DNA of 62,000 nucleotides from Selaginella moellendorffii (taxonomy: Eukaryota > Streptophyta > Lycopodiopsida > Selaginellales > Selaginellaceae), in the NCBI RefSeq assembly GCF_000143415.4, contig NW_003314341.1, positions 167,869 through 229,868 on the forward strand, written 5' to 3'. The position numbers and the translations under genes are program-made. The stretch's first letter is position 1, and the number at the start of each line of letters is the position of its first letter. The notes under the pieces were generated by a model. It saw nothing but the letters and a program-made list of their open reading frames with translations. It searched no databases and was not told the origin of the DNA. Positions 22,611-34,369 of the stretch are shown here, piece after piece.

Positions 22611-22738
22611 CAAATGTGGTGAGTTGTTATAACACATTTCTGCAAGTCCCAAATGACTTACCCAATTGGTCTGGTCTCCCGAGACATAGTATCACAAATA
22701 ATCCTCCAGCTGCCTATTCACCCTTTCCGTTTGTCCGT

Positions 22739-22785
22739 CTGTCAAGAAGTGTTAGTGCCATCGAACTTGACTTAATACCCAAAAC
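22739..22785 (-). other. Candidate intron 1 in B2 integrase (47 nt)
   Basis: This is the same insert as in B1 at the same codon and of the same length. On the minus strand it begins GTTTTGGGT and ends TTGACAG and keeps the CTAAC branch-like site. The host codons either side (HPQT and GQTE) are as in the other copies. Confidence 0.7.
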
Positions 22786-23357
22786 ATGTCTGTGGGTGAT
22801 AGGCTGTGTTAAATTTCAACTTGGTGCGATACTGTTCTAGGAAAGTTCTCCAGAACCTACTGGTGAAGATCTTATCTCAATCTGAGATAATCTCTTCTGG
22901 CCTTCCCCACACTTGAACCACTTGTTCGAAGAACAGCTTCGCCACACCTTCCGCATCCACTTCCGTTGTGGTGGGTATGAAATGTGCGATCTTTGAAAAC
23001 CGATCCACCACCACGAATATCGCATCAAACCCCTCGCTTGGGGGGAGTCCTTTAATGAAGTCCATCGTAACACATTTCCACGGACGATCTGGAATTGGGA
23101 TGCTTTATAACAAGCCCCCACTCACCTTAGACACGGCTTTGATCTGCTGACATGTTGGACATGTCTTTATATAGTCTTGGACATCCTTAGCCATATCTGG
23201 CCAATGATACTTCCTCTTGAGTAAGCCCATTGTCTTGGGCACTCTGCCGTGTCCCGCAAGAGGTCCGTCATGACACTCTTCTAAGGCTACCTTCCTTAGT
23301 TCCCCTTCTGGAATGTACACCCTTGTTTACTTGTAATAGATGAGTCTGTTGCGTTCT

Positions 23358-23645
23358 ATGCTTTATTTCGTTAAAGTGGGACTTTTCATTATCCCACTTA
23401 TGGTGTGTGGCCACATGCCATTTTTATAACAACAATAAAAAATTGAAGTTTTAGCTTTATAATTTATAAATTAAAAACTTTTCATATGATTTTGTGTTAT
23501 AATATTGTGAAATATAAAAAAATAAATTAAAAAACTGATAGAAATATTAATAAATATTAATTAAGTACTAGGAAATGGCATGTGGACACATGCTAATTAA
23601 TGTCCCACTTTACTGAATAAGTCCCACTTTAACGAAATAAAGCAT
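23358..23645. mobile_element. MITE, 288 bp, in B2 integrase region
   Basis: It has perfect 26-bp terminal inverted repeats (left ATGCTTTATTTCGTTAAAGT..., right the complement), further inverted subterminal repeats and a very AT-rich centre. TTCT flanks both ends, and the uninterrupted sequence in B1 (near 16680) and B5 (near 37780) has a single TTCT (reverse strand), so a 4-bp target duplication is likely. No transposase is present. The superfamily is not assigned. Confidence 0.8.
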
Positions 23646-25330
23646 TTCTGCATAGCCCATTTTCTCTTCTATTGGCAGCTCACCTCTTTGGTGAGCTTCC
23701 CGTGCCTCTAGATTCCTCAGCAACACTTCTTGTGCTAGACCATTGTTCTTATATGTTGTCCGCACATCATCCCAAAAGGTTGTTGTCGCATTGGATATCG
23801 CTAACTTCAAGCTTGCCTTTCAACTTAGCGCATCCGCCACGATGTTGCTCTTCCCAGGCTTGTACAGAATCTCACAATCAAATTTGGCCAAAGCATTGGC
23901 CCACCGACCTTGTTTCCCTCTCAGGTCGGGCTGTGACAAGAAGTGTTTCGTTGCCATATTGTCTGTGTAAACCTTGAAGTGTCTCCCAAGGTAGTGTCGC
24001 TACTCCTTGAGCGCCTTAACCACTGCAAACAATTTCTTCTCATAGGCAGGCCACTTCTGTTGAACCTTGTCCAACTTCTTCGAGAAGAACGCTACTGGAT
24101 GTTTGTCTTGCTTCAAAATTGTGCCTAATGCAAAGTCCGAAGTATCCATTTCTACCTCAAAGTCCTTACCAAAGTTTGGTAACACCAACACAAGAGCCTT
24201 CCACAACTTCCTTTTGAGGTGGACAAATGCCGCCTTGCATTCTGCTGTCCATACCATTTTCCCTTTTCCTGTTTGGTGCATTAAGGGTAGGGCTACTCTC
24301 GAATAGTGTCTAATAAACTTTCGGTAGTAGTTGCATAGCCCCAAGAACACCCTCAACTCATGTACATTCGTTGGTCGCTCCCATTCCTGGATCGCTTGGA
24401 CCTTCTCTGGGTCCACCTTGAGCCCATCCTGGCCCACCACATGCCCGAGAAACTTTACCTCTTGTTGAGCAAAGTCACATTTTCTCTCTTTAGCATACAG
24501 TTTGTGTTCCTTTAGTTTCTCAAACACCTTCGATAAATGTTCGGCATGCTCCTCTAGTGTCTCGCTATAGATCAGGATGTCGTCGATATAGACGACCACA
24601 AAGTGATCCAAATAGGGTACAAAGATATGGTTCATCAACGCCGAAAACGTTGCCGGCGCATTGCACAGCCCAAAGGGCATCACCAAAAACTCAAAGCTCC
24701 CATACCTAGTTCGACAGGTTCTCTTCTCGACATCTTCCTCTGCTACCCTGATCTGGTAGTATCCTGACCTCAGGTCAATCCTCAAGAAGTATTTTGCCTT
24801 TCCCAACCTATCGAACAGGTCCTCAATCCTTGGTAAAGAGTACTTGTTCTTCTTTGTATACTTGTTGAGCAACCGGTAGTCTATACACATGCGCATAGAT
24901 CCATCTTTCTTTTTCACAAATAACACCAGCACCCCATACGGCAACTTGCTCAACCTAACATACCCTTTGTCCACCAACTCCTTTAGTTGGTGCTTGTCCA
25001 CCAAGCACCCATGTCAATAAGGATCTTAACAAAGCTACCTTCGAGCTTCCCTCGGAGGGCTAGTAGATGTCGTGAACGACTCTCTACCAAAGTTGCTTGT
25101 GTAATGAGTAACTTTGAGTTAGGGACTGGATCATGTACCTCAATTTGGATTTCACCCGACTTAATGGCCATATTGGCTCTGGCCTTCTTCGGGTAGGGAT
25201 ATTCCCTCGAAAAGTGTCCCGCTTTGCCGCAGTTGTAGGATACGTTGTTTCCCACGCTCGAGGACCAATGAGTTGCAAGGTACTCAAGTGGGGCACCACT
25301 CCACATGAGCCGGGAACACAAGCCTGACTA

Positions 25331-25497
25331 GAACTTGTGCCAGGCATGCCGGATTTTCAGCCTTCACATTTTTTTCGAGAGACTGAGAACTTGGTATTCA
25401 TACTGCACTCATTTGTTTCACAAACGTTATACTAAATTTACAATTTAAATTCTCGTTACTTGCTTCTCGTTACTTGCTTACTTCTCGTTCTCATGAC
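25331..25497. other. Unassigned spacer between B2 and B3
   Basis: There are 167 bases with no recognised coding, repeat or RNA signal. It contains a short direct repeat of TCTCGTTACTTGCT near 25452-25480. Confidence 0.6.
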
Positions 25498-27096
25498 TAA
25501 GGTGAGTGGGGACTTGTTACAAAGCATCCCAATTCCAGATCGTCTGTGGAAATGTCTTACGATGGACTTCATCACGGGACTCCCCCCAAGCGAGTTGTTC
25601 GATGCGATATTCATGGTGGTGGACCGATTTTTGAAGATGGCACATTTCATACCCACCACAACGGAAGTGGATGTGGAAGGTGTGGCGAAGCTGTTCGTCG
25701 AACAAGTGGTTTGAATGTGGGGAAGGCCAGAAGAGATTATCTCAGATCGAGATAAGATCTTCACTAGTAGGTTTTAGAGGACTCTCCTGGAATAGTATCG
25801 CACCAAGTTAAAATTCAGCACAGCCTATCACCAACAGATAGATATTGGGTATTAAGTCAAGTTCGATGGCACTAACACTTCTTAATAGACGGACAAACAG
25901 AAAGGGTGAATAGGCAGCTGGAAGATTATTTGCGATGCTATGTCTTGGGAGACCAGACCAATTGGGTAAGTCATTTGGGACTTGCGGAAATGTGTTATAA
26001 CAACTCACCACATTTGAGTATCAGGGTGAGTCCATGGGAAGTCATCAATGGGCGAGCTATTGAAGGTCCTATGGAACTCGGCGTGGCCGAGTATCATGGA
26101 GAGTTACCCGCAGTGGAGGCATTCACGGCGGAAAGACTCAACATTTGGAATCTAGTGAGGGATTCCTTGGAACGGGCTCAACAAATGCAAACCAAATACG
26201 TGAAGCAGAAGCGCCGCGATGTAGAGTTCCAAGCTGGGGAGAAGGTGTGGCTGAACACCAAGAACCTCAAACTATCAAGTGGGATTAGCCGAAAGTTGAC
26301 CCAAAGGTAAAAATGCATGTATTCCTATAAATGAATTGATCTTGAGTTCTTTAAGCAAGTTCATGGGGCCTTAGGAGATTGAGGCACGAATCGGTAAAGT
26401 GGCTTACCGTCTCCAACTTCTTCGAGAGATGGGGAAGATGCATCTAGTGTTCCACGTGAACTTACTCAATCTGTACTTTGAGGATCCGTTTCGCAAGGAC
26501 TAAGTAAGACCTTTACCTGAGGTTATCCAAGGGGAAGAGGAATACAAAATCGAGGCCATCCTCAATGTGCGTAAGAGCAAGATTTCCACACTGCGAAGCA
26601 ACATGGGAACCGGAGGAGAACCTAGCAAACGCACGAAATCTAATGGAGGAATTTCTGCAAGACAGAAATTTATGTACTTATGCAAAGTTCAATTAAAATA
26701 TCAATTTGTGAAGTTGAGCAATGGCATATGTTGGGACCCGAAGGCGTGCCGAAGGTAAGCTAATTAGTATGGGTTGGCTAGGTCGACCATGCGTAGAGAA
26801 CTATGCCCGACTCCCCGCGGGGATGTCGAATCCGTAGACGTATTCTACGGAGGTTGGGTTCGAGTCCCAACCCCCTAGAAAAACAAGGCTGGGTTCAAGT
26901 CCCAACCCCCTACTAGGGCATGGTGGGGTGAGGGGTATAGGGACACCTATATTCCGTTATCATGGTCTCTTGGCCGGGGAGGCTAACTTAAGCAACTGCT
27001 AAATGGGGGGATGCCGCCGGAGACATGGTCAACAAGTCGTAGGATAAAAAGAGACGTTCGATGTGGGCATCGAACTTCTTCTATGGGTAGTGGAGT
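25498..27096 (+). mobile_element. Ty3/gypsy chromovirus B3, 3' part
   Basis: It begins abruptly in the integrase zinc-finger/core linker, so gag, protease, RT and RNase H are absent. The integrase core (about 25500-26310) follows, then the GPY/F region, and a chromodomain broken by a ~45-bp deletion near 26582 that shifts the frame. The untranslated region has T-arm motifs at 26856-26868 and 26891-26903, with a perfect CCGTAGA/TCTACGG hairpin just upstream. The polypurine-like tract precedes the LTR. Confidence 0.85.
25842..25888 (+). other. Candidate intron 1 in B3 integrase (47 nt, donor decayed)
   Basis: This is the same insert and position as in B1, B2 and B5, but the first base is A instead of G (AT in place of GT) and the end is TTAATAG. 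The CTAAC branch-like site remains. The matching intron 2 starts at 26307 (GTAAAAATG), but its acceptor reads CAAG with the AG shifted, so both sites are decaying. Confidence 0.65.
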
Positions 27097-28246
27097 TGTA
27101 AGGAACCAACTCCCCGAGGTGTTGTAGGTTAAAGGATCCCCAAAAGCATGACCAAAATAACAAAGAGTTCATCGGATGGGACCAAGTCGAAGATCGAGTC
27201 CAAGACCAACTATGAGACCGAGTTTGAGATAGAGTCCGGGATCGAGTTCAAGGCCAAATCAAAGACCGAGTTCAAGACTAAGTTCAAGACAGAGTTTGAG
27301 ATCCAAATCGGGTCTGAGACTGAGTCCGAGGTCAAGTCTAAAGTCAAGTCCGAGATCGGGTCCAAGATTGAGTCCGAGATCGAGTCCGAGACCGAATCCT
27401 AAGTCGGGTCCGAGACCGAGTCCGAATACTAATACGGGTCAAGGGGTGAAAGCCCAAAGCGTGCGTCTCCCCAAGGGGGGGGGGGGGGGGGGAGCTGCAA
27501 GGGGTTCCAAAAGTATAGTAGGGATAGTAAGGTCCAGGAATCAGTCTTGAAGGAACTCTCTAGTGGTGCTTCCAACCTGACTTGAGGTTGAGATTGGGGC
27601 CGAGGGGCCTTGGGTGGGAGTGAGCATGGACTCGGGTGGTGCCGGAGGGGCCACCCAAGGAAGTGCTCAAAAGCAGCTCCCACTCACCAAAAGGAAACCG
27701 ACTGAGGTGTTCCCAGCTCATGTGGAGTGGTGCCCCACTTGAGTACCTTGTGGCTCATTGATCCTCGCCCTTCCTAGGGGCTCGCCCTTCCTAGGGGCTT
27801 AGGCCTTCCCTTCGGGATGGAAGTCGGGGGGTAGAGGTACCCATACTAGGCCATTAGGCCACGGTGTTTTGCCCCGGCGTCCCGAAGTAAGTGTTGCATC
27901 CAAGGTTTGGGATTTAGAGGGTCTCATGATCAAGTCTTGTTGTACCAAGGGGTGTTAGGAACCTGGAGGCTTGGTGTGCTTGGTTGCTTGTGCCTGTGGG
28001 GAGTGTAGCTGAACCTTAAGTCCAATCTAACCCGAGGAGGGGGATTGGGAGAGACTTGGGAATCCGTGGATGGATTGCTAATGCTCCATTGCCCGTGCAG
28101 TGAGTAGCTGAAACCAAGTAGGACCAAGTAGGAGATGATACAATAGGCAGGAACCTTGGTGTGGGAACTTAGCAAAAGCCAAGGCAGTGTTGGTCGGATA
28201 AATGAGGTAAGCTGGCAAACTGGAAAGGAAAAATTTGTCGGTTACA
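27097..28246 (+). mobile_element. LTR of family B, shared by B3 and a following gag start
   Basis: It starts TGTAAGGAACC and ends CGGTTACA, 1150 bp. The degenerate GAGTCC array lies at about 27180-27425, and the poly-G module with roughly 16 G at about 27475-27492. It is the 3' LTR of B3 and at the same time stands 5' of a primer-binding site and gag start, as expected of LTR-LTR recombination between tandem elements. Confidence 0.8.
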
Positions 28247-28600
28247 ATTTGGTATTGGAGCCTTTTCCTCAATTCTAGCGAAGGATAGAGGTGGATTGCT
28301 GGGAGATGGCAAAGGTAGGGCATAAACGAACCCAAGCGGCGACGGAACCTCAGCCAGAGTTGGAGCCTCCGGTCAAACAAGAGGCTATGGATGAGGAATC
28401 CTTGCATGAGGAGGACTCCAGTGAGGAAACTTCCAAATAGGAGTCCGGTGGCGAGGCTCGATCATTCAAGGCTTGATTGGACGTTCTAGAAGGACAATTG
28501 GCACAAACCAATGCCCTGCTGGAGACTCTCGTGCGCAAGTTAAAGCGTGACGAGAAGCGGAAGAAAAAGTGAAAGACTATTGATGCTAGTAGCGCAGTTA
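28247..28600 (+). pseudogene. Truncated gag start of a family B element
   Basis: TGGTATTGGAGC (28250-28261) is a decayed primer-binding site. A start codon at 28306 opens a frame like the B5 gag N-terminus (MAKVGHKRTQ..., acidic and Glu/Pro-rich) that stops at 28438. Homology to B5 ends near 28590, where unrelated AT-rich sequence begins. Confidence 0.75.
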
Positions 28601-28973
28601 GTAAAGTTTAGATAGACTATTATAAATAGGTAGTTAGAGTTCTTTACACAGTCATACCTTTTTTAATGAAATAAAGAACATTGAGAGAGAGGGGGGTGAT
28701 ATGACTAGTTGACAGTAGCTACCCCATAACTAAAGATGTCACTATGCACACGAAATGCTAAAGATAGTCTGCCTATGCTGACCCAAACTCAAAGATCAAT
28801 AGATAAACCATATCAAAGTCAAAGACAAAATAGAATTCACTATCCAACAAAATTCAATAGCAAGTGTATCATTAAGAAAACTCAATAATAAAACTTAACT
28901 ACAGATAGTATATCAAACAACTTACAGAAAATAATTAAAGAATACAAAGTATCATTAACAGATTGTAAGCAAC
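28601..28973. other. AT-rich sequence, no gene seen
   Basis: There are no coding signals. GAGAGAGAGGGGGG followed by TGATATGACTAG near 28681-28707 has the look of a polypurine tract and LTR start of another element, but no partner was found. Confidence 0.4.
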
Positions 28974-29714
28974 CAAAGAGAACAATTTAAGAGACGGTCC
29001 ATGGGGTTCAAATATAGAGAGAAAGGGCTCATGAATAAGAGTGCACCCCCTTTTCCAATCGATTAATAGTCTTGGGATACTTGAGGTTAAGCGTCCTTCG
29101 GTTTGAATAGTATTGAGATGGGTGACCTCCCAGGAAGTCCAAACTCAAAAGCTTATATTTGGTATCAGAGGGGGTCTCGGGTCCGACTTTGTTGGTTAGC
29201 TTAGGGAAATCACACCACATGTTAATTGACATCTGGCTGGTCCAACTTGCTCCCACTGGGCTTACCCGAGGGGTAGGGTGTCAAGAGAGTGGGGCTCTCG
29301 GAAGAGTTGTGGCTTTTAGCTTCTGTTCATAAGGGCGTGAACTTGTAGGGAAGCGTGGTGGATTGTAAGTAACCAAAGAGAACGACTTGAGAGACGATCC
29401 ATGAGGTTCAAATATAAAGGGAAAGGGCCCATGAATAAAAGTGCACCCCCTTTTCCAATTGGTTAAGGGTCTTGAGATATTTGGGGTTAAGTGTCCTTAG
29501 GTTTGAATAGTACTAAGCTAGGTGACCTCCCGGGAAGTCCAAATTTAGGAGCTTACATTTGGTATTAGAGGGGTCTCGAGTCCGACTCTATTGGTTGGCT
29601 AAAGGAATCACACCACATGTTGATTGACATGAATAAGAGTGCACCCCTTTTTCCAATCGGTTAAGGGTCTTGGGATACTTGAGGTTAAGCATCCTTGGGT
29701 TTGAATAGTACTGG
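28974..29714 (+). mobile_element. TRIM (family C) array
   Basis: LTR 28974-29157 (184 bp, TGTAAG...GCTTATA) is followed by a 206-bp interior (29158-29363) that opens with the primer-binding-site-like TGGTATCAGAGG and ends in a purine-rich AGGGAAGCGTGGTGGA. LTR 29364-29557 (194 bp, TGTAAG...GCTTACA) follows, then another primer-binding-site-like start and a truncated third LTR (about 29630-29714). One complete ~580-bp LTR-interior-LTR unit is visible. There is no coding capacity. Confidence 0.75.
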
Positions 29715-30044
29715 GCTGTATCACCTGAAGGAAATAACATCATAATCTATCAAAATTAACTCGAGTAACAATCAACAAAACAAAATGAATATGATAAGAC
29801 TAACAAATACTTATTTATACCAATTATCTCACCAGCTAATCTGAATAGATCCTGGTCAATAATATGAAGGAACTCAAGTTGCTTAAGCAAGCATCAACAA
29901 CATCCTACTAATGTCTCAAACCTAAAAGACCAATCTAGAGCAAACCACAAAGAATATATGGCAAATGCAAAAAGCCATAAGTTATCAAAGTGAATAACTA
30001 ACTATTATGAAAGATCATCAATCACCTCATCAATAGAGAAATAC
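29715..30044. other. AT-rich spacer
   Basis: Nothing recognisable as a gene, RNA or repeat is seen. Confidence 0.6.
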
Positions 30045-30345
30045 TATAAGTAACCAAAGGGAACGACTCGAAATACGATTCATATAGGTTCAAATATAAA
30101 GGGAAAGAGCCCATGAACAAAAGTGCACCCTTTTTTCCAATCGGGTAAGGGTCTTAGTATATTTGGGGTTAAGCGTATTTGGGTTTGAATAGTACTGGGC
30201 TAGGTGACTTTGCAGGAAGTCTAAACTCAGGAGTTTACATTTGGTATCAAAGAAGTCTCGGGTCCAACTCTATTGGTTGGATAAGGGAATCACACCACAT
30301 AATCACATCACACCACTCCTAGGAAGTCTAAACTCAGGAGTTTAC
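30045..30345 (+). mobile_element. TRIM (family C) fragment
   Basis: LTR 30045-30239 (TATAAG...GTTTACA) is followed by TGGTATCAAAG and about 60 bp of interior. A 35-bp LTR tail then ends at 30345. It is a deleted copy in AT-rich sequence. Confidence 0.65.
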
Positions 30346-31279
30346 AGATGCATAATCATCATTGAAGAAAGAATCCACCATTCCAAAGAACGATAGATCA
30401 TTCACCACCAAGTAAATCTCTTAATAAGAACAATCAATTATCCCAAGATGATAGTCATTAATTAGCAATGATTGATAGATGCAAATATTAACTTCAACAT
30501 CAAAGTCAATAAGCCGAAATACATTCCTCAAAAACTATTAACAAATGAAACAATGAGTATAAAATTTAAAGAACCAAAAGTTTGAAGAAGCTTATATCCA
30601 AGTCTTGCCTAATAATGATCATAAGTCTTACATGAACTAATTTCAATGTTGAAGAAGAAATCATGGTACAATCTATAATATCCTTCTCAACACATCCATA
30701 AACTAAACTTCATAATGCTAAAGCTAATGAAAAGCATATCTACGTCAATCTAAAAGCTAAGCATAACGAAGTTATACTCAATAAGTGATCACCAAACGAT
30801 TCTCCATGAATCCATCTATAACAAGATGTAACTCACTTCATAACAAGTATAAGAAGAATCATTAATAATCGATACATCTTCAACTCAATTCCAATAAGGA
30901 AGTAATAATTTTAATATCGATCACTAACTCTTCCTTTAGTAAAGCTAGTCTAGTTTATGATTAAATCACTTTTCAAGGAAAAGCCAAAGCTAAATCCCTA
31001 CTAAATAATCTCATCTAAAACACAACTAACTCAACTTGCTACTTAGTTTGTTTGAATGCCAACATAGTTGCTAATAGCAAATGTATGAATGCCAATAATA
31101 TAAAGCTACAACCAAATCATTAACAATATTTGCACTGAGATTAATGAAACTCAATATCAATGCTACGGAGAGATATTTCATTTCATTTAAATCTCAATAT
31201 CAATAATGTAAATGACAAGGCATCACTTTAATGCCATTAACACTAAAACAAAGTTAGAAGAAAGCAAGAGTGAATCCCA
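30346..31279. other. AT-rich spacer
   Basis: About 930 bp of AT-rich sequence with only very short open frames. No coding or structural signal is seen. Confidence 0.6.
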
Positions 31280-31699
31280 TTTTGTAGATATGCCAAATTA
31301 GCAAATCTAGACATTTTTTATAAATAACAATTAGAACCAAACGGTACTAACACAAAATGCATGATAGTGAGGGTGTTTGGTAGACATGGTAATTTATTAT
31401 TTGGCAATATTGAGGGATTAATCTCAATATGAGAGGGTTTTTGCCAGGCAAGTGCAAGACAAAGCAAAAGAAAACTAAGAGCCAGACCGAGTATGCTTAG
31501 CAAAAAATACATAGGAGTTTCTACTTTATGTCCATTTGGCTAAATACAAATGCTAAGCCCAATTTACTAACACTTGAATAAAAGGGACTGATAAAGGGTT
31601 TACCAATACCGACTTTTTACTATTGTGGCAATAAGGAAATAATATCCGAAAGGACTAGTTAACAGGTAACTTTCGATACCCACAGTCATATTTGCGACA
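31280..31699 (-). mobile_element. Family D LTR relic, reverse orientation
   Basis: This is the reverse complement of the first ~400 bp of the 20685-21824 insertion, with many changes. It ends at 31699 with GCGACA, the complement of the family D start TGTCGC, so the element boundary is preserved on this side. Confidence 0.65.
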
Positions 31700-32898
31700 C
31701 TTTGTCTCATACTTCCTTATATTTCTTCCATTCCTTTGACTTTTATATCTCTTTGTCCCTTTTCTTCTAACTCTGTTTCCATCAGTTTTGTCTCCCCATT
31801 ACTTTCTCCTATGTTTTTGTTTTGTTCCTTTCTTCCCTTTTCTAATCCCTCATACAATCTTTGTATTGCAGTGGTTGGCTGGATCATGAAGGAGTATGCC
31901 GATCTCTTTGAATTTAACCTGTCATCTGAGGCTAAGATTGCCACATCATCCTATTCCAATTAGGGATGCTCATCTAATTAAGGTTCAAGTTCATTGTTGA
32001 TCACCTAAAAAGATCAAGATTTTACATGCAAATGTTAAGAAGATGTTGGAAAAGGGTGTTATTCGAGTCCTTAGGCATGTAAACTTCATCTTGTGACAAA
32101 GACTAATGAAAGTATTTGTTTCTACATTGACTATAGTTTATTAAATGAAGTGATGGTTCTGAATGTGTACTTTCTTCCTCATACTACTAATCTCTTGGAT
32201 TATCTAGGGAGAGGTTGTTGGTTCACCAAGTTAAATTTTGTTTTTGGGTACTGGCAAATACCGATAGCCAAAAAAAATTATTTTTAAGACTACTATTTGT
32301 ACACTGTTTGGTTTGTATGAGTTCTTAGTGATGCTATTTGGTTTGAACAATGCCCTAGTAACTTTCTAGCGTATGATGGACAAGGTTCTTTACAATATGC
32401 TAGAGGTGACTGCTAATTTCATCAATGATATCTTGATCTACTTAGAGGGGAGGTGGGAGGAACACATCTATGATGTTCGTAAGGTGTTGGATTGGTTACG
32501 GGTTAGTTTAAAGCTAAAGCAGTCGAAGTGCGTGTTTAGGTCTAAGGACACGACTTATCTTAATATTGTATTTCTCGTGAGGGTTTGCAAGTTAGTCCTA
32601 GCAAAGTTGTGGCTATTCTAAAATTCCCTACTCTGAAGTGTATAAATGATGTGTAGTGCTTATTAAGCAAGATGTAGTATTTCAGTTGTTTTGTTAATCA
32701 TCTTTCTAATTGCATTACACCATTGCAAGTGTTGCTGAAGTCATCAACATCATCTTTCATCTAGTCTGTAGATTGTGAATGGGCATTTATGGATCTTAAA
32801 GAGCTCTTTACAACTCCTCTAGTTTTAGCGTATCCTGACTACATTTGACCTTGCTTTTGATATCAATCTTAAAGGTGTGTTGATACAAGAGAGCCTAA
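31700..32898 (+). pseudogene. Old Ty3/gypsy element: decayed reverse transcriptase
   Basis: It is more diverged than family B. Fragments in several frames correspond to RT: the block CFYIDYSLLNEV (about 32117), LNFVFGYWQI (about 32234), FINDILIYLE with the catalytic YxDD changed to FIND (about 32414-32443), and the start of RNase H (DINLKGVLIQE, 32860-32892). Many stops and frameshifts. A solo LTR-A interrupts RNase H at 32899, and the domain resumes at 34375. Confidence 0.75.
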
Positions 32899-34369
32899 TA
32901 TGAGATACAAACCCCTAAGCCCCAAAGTGGGGCTGAAAGGGTGCCATATAGTAATGGCCAAAGCGAAAGCCAAACAAGTGTAACATGTTTGGACTAAAAG
33001 CTCTGACTTGAAAAGTCGAGCGTGGGAGTGGAACTCCCAACGAAGGACTCGAGGAATGAGCTCGAAGTAAACAATAAGTGAGTCTCTAAAAAAGGGACAC
33101 AAGAGGACCAACAAGTGACATGTGGAAATGTCAAGATGGACTTGAGATAGAGTCCGAGATGGAGTTCGAGATGGAGTTTGAGATAGACCCGAGATGGAGT
33201 CCGAGATGGACCCGAGATAGAGTTTGAGATGTATCCGAGATGGAGTCTGAGATGGAGTCCGAGATGGAATTGAGACCGAGACCGAGACTAAGTCCAAAGT
33301 TGAGACCAAGATCGAGTCCGTTTCTAAGTCTGAGTCTAAGGCGGAGTCCAAATACTCATACAGGTTGTTGGGTGAAAGCCCAAAGCAATCATCCCCCAAG
33401 GGGGGGGGTTCCAAAAGTATGGAGCGTGTGTGTGGGGGTTAGACCCTAATGGAGCTAATTTGGCCAAGAAAGGCCAATGTGACCCAAGAATGGTATTCCT
33501 AAGTGTTGGGTGATGATATATCCACTGAAGAGTCCAAGGCTAAAGTGAATATAGACTGATAAGTGTGGTAGCTTGGAAAAGTGTTCAAGAGTTAGCTCTA
33601 GTTCTCTCAGAAGATCAAATGGTCAATACTCCCAGTCCAAGCATGGGTGGCACTACCTATTACCTACTTGGATAACTAGCATGGCTCAATGGAACCTGCT
33701 TTAGCCCCATAGCTAAAGCACCCAAAGGTAGAAGGTGGGAAGAGTACCCATGAGGCTCGCGTAGGGCCACGGTGTTTTGAAATGTTGTCCCAAAATCCCA
33801 GACTGTAAAAAGGAAGGGGAGAAGTCCTTTGATGTAGTGACCAAGGATATGGTCACATGGTGAGAAAATCCCAAAGGATAGTGGGACTTAATAGTTGGGC
33901 CTATGGGCCTTAATCCAGTGGCAATATTAGTGAACACAGTTATGGATAGAAAGGGACTTGGTAGGGACTGAAAAAGGGATATTAGGGAAGGCTATTTCCC
34001 ATGTCAGTGGGCATCCTAAGGATGTTAAAAAGTGGATCTGGGATGACCACTTATGGATGGAAGGCCCAATTTTTAAAAGATAGGACAGGGATGTAGGTGG
34101 TGTTGGACCACTAGTGTGGCAAAGGTGAATGGGCATGGCTTTAGCGTAACAGGCTGATATGTCAGTGGTACCATTGGGTGTCAGTCATGGGATTGGATAT
34201 ATGAATCACTTGGACCAAGTGCAAAGGTTGAATGGTAGGGATGCCATTCTTAGGGCTAGCAAGCCCCAAGTCTGGAATAGAACTTATGAAGGTTATGAGT
34301 CAGACTCTTCCAAGTGGTCGAAAGTATGGTTAAGTAACTAAAGTAGAATGGAAAATTTAGTCGCTTACA
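32899..34369 (+). mobile_element. Solo LTR of family A
   Basis: It starts TATGAGATAC (decayed TGTGAGACAC) and ends GTCGCTTACA, 1471 bp. It is flanked by CCTAA (32894-32898) and CCTAG (34370-34374), a 5-bp target duplication with one change. Inside are a shorter GAGTCC/GAGATGG array (about 33140-33350) and a short poly-G module (about 33371-33420). The RNase H frame reads on across the insertion, so this is a solo LTR left by LTR-LTR recombination. Confidence 0.85.

Larger units (their letters stand above)
22620..25275 (-). pseudogene. gag-pol remnant of chromovirus B2
   Basis: A 334-codon open frame (24000-25004) covers reverse transcriptase and the start of RNase H. It includes the catalytic YIDD and the [12 protein letters not shown] block and is the longest clean RT in the window. 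RNase H continues with stops. The integrase zinc finger lies near 23105-23320 (H and C ligands visible in CHDGPLAGHGRV and CPTCQQ) and the catalytic core near 22877-23065. The intron-like insert 1 is at 22739-22785. The protease and RT N-terminus are fused by a deletion of roughly 600 bp relative to B1, so the copy is dead. Confidence 0.85.
19718..25330 (-). mobile_element. Ty3/gypsy chromovirus B2, inverted copy, internal region
   Basis: It reads on the minus strand. From right to left: a short LTR-derived piece (about 25265-25330), a gag knuckle with two of its ligands changed, protease, a deletion from just after the protease active site to the start of reverse transcriptase (join near 25005), RT with YIDD, RNase H, integrase, chromodomain and the T-arm-bearing untranslated region (motifs at 19781-19793 and 19817-19829). 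It is interrupted by a TRIM (20644-22610) and a MITE (23358-23645). No 3' LTR of its own remains at 19718. The chromodomain frame (19988-20369) is still open. Confidence 0.88.

Noticed and set aside
31717-31963. Short open frames on both strands near 31.7-32.0 kb
   Set aside because: Low-complexity Ser/Phe- or Lys/Glu-rich products at the edge of the old gypsy element with no conserved domain.
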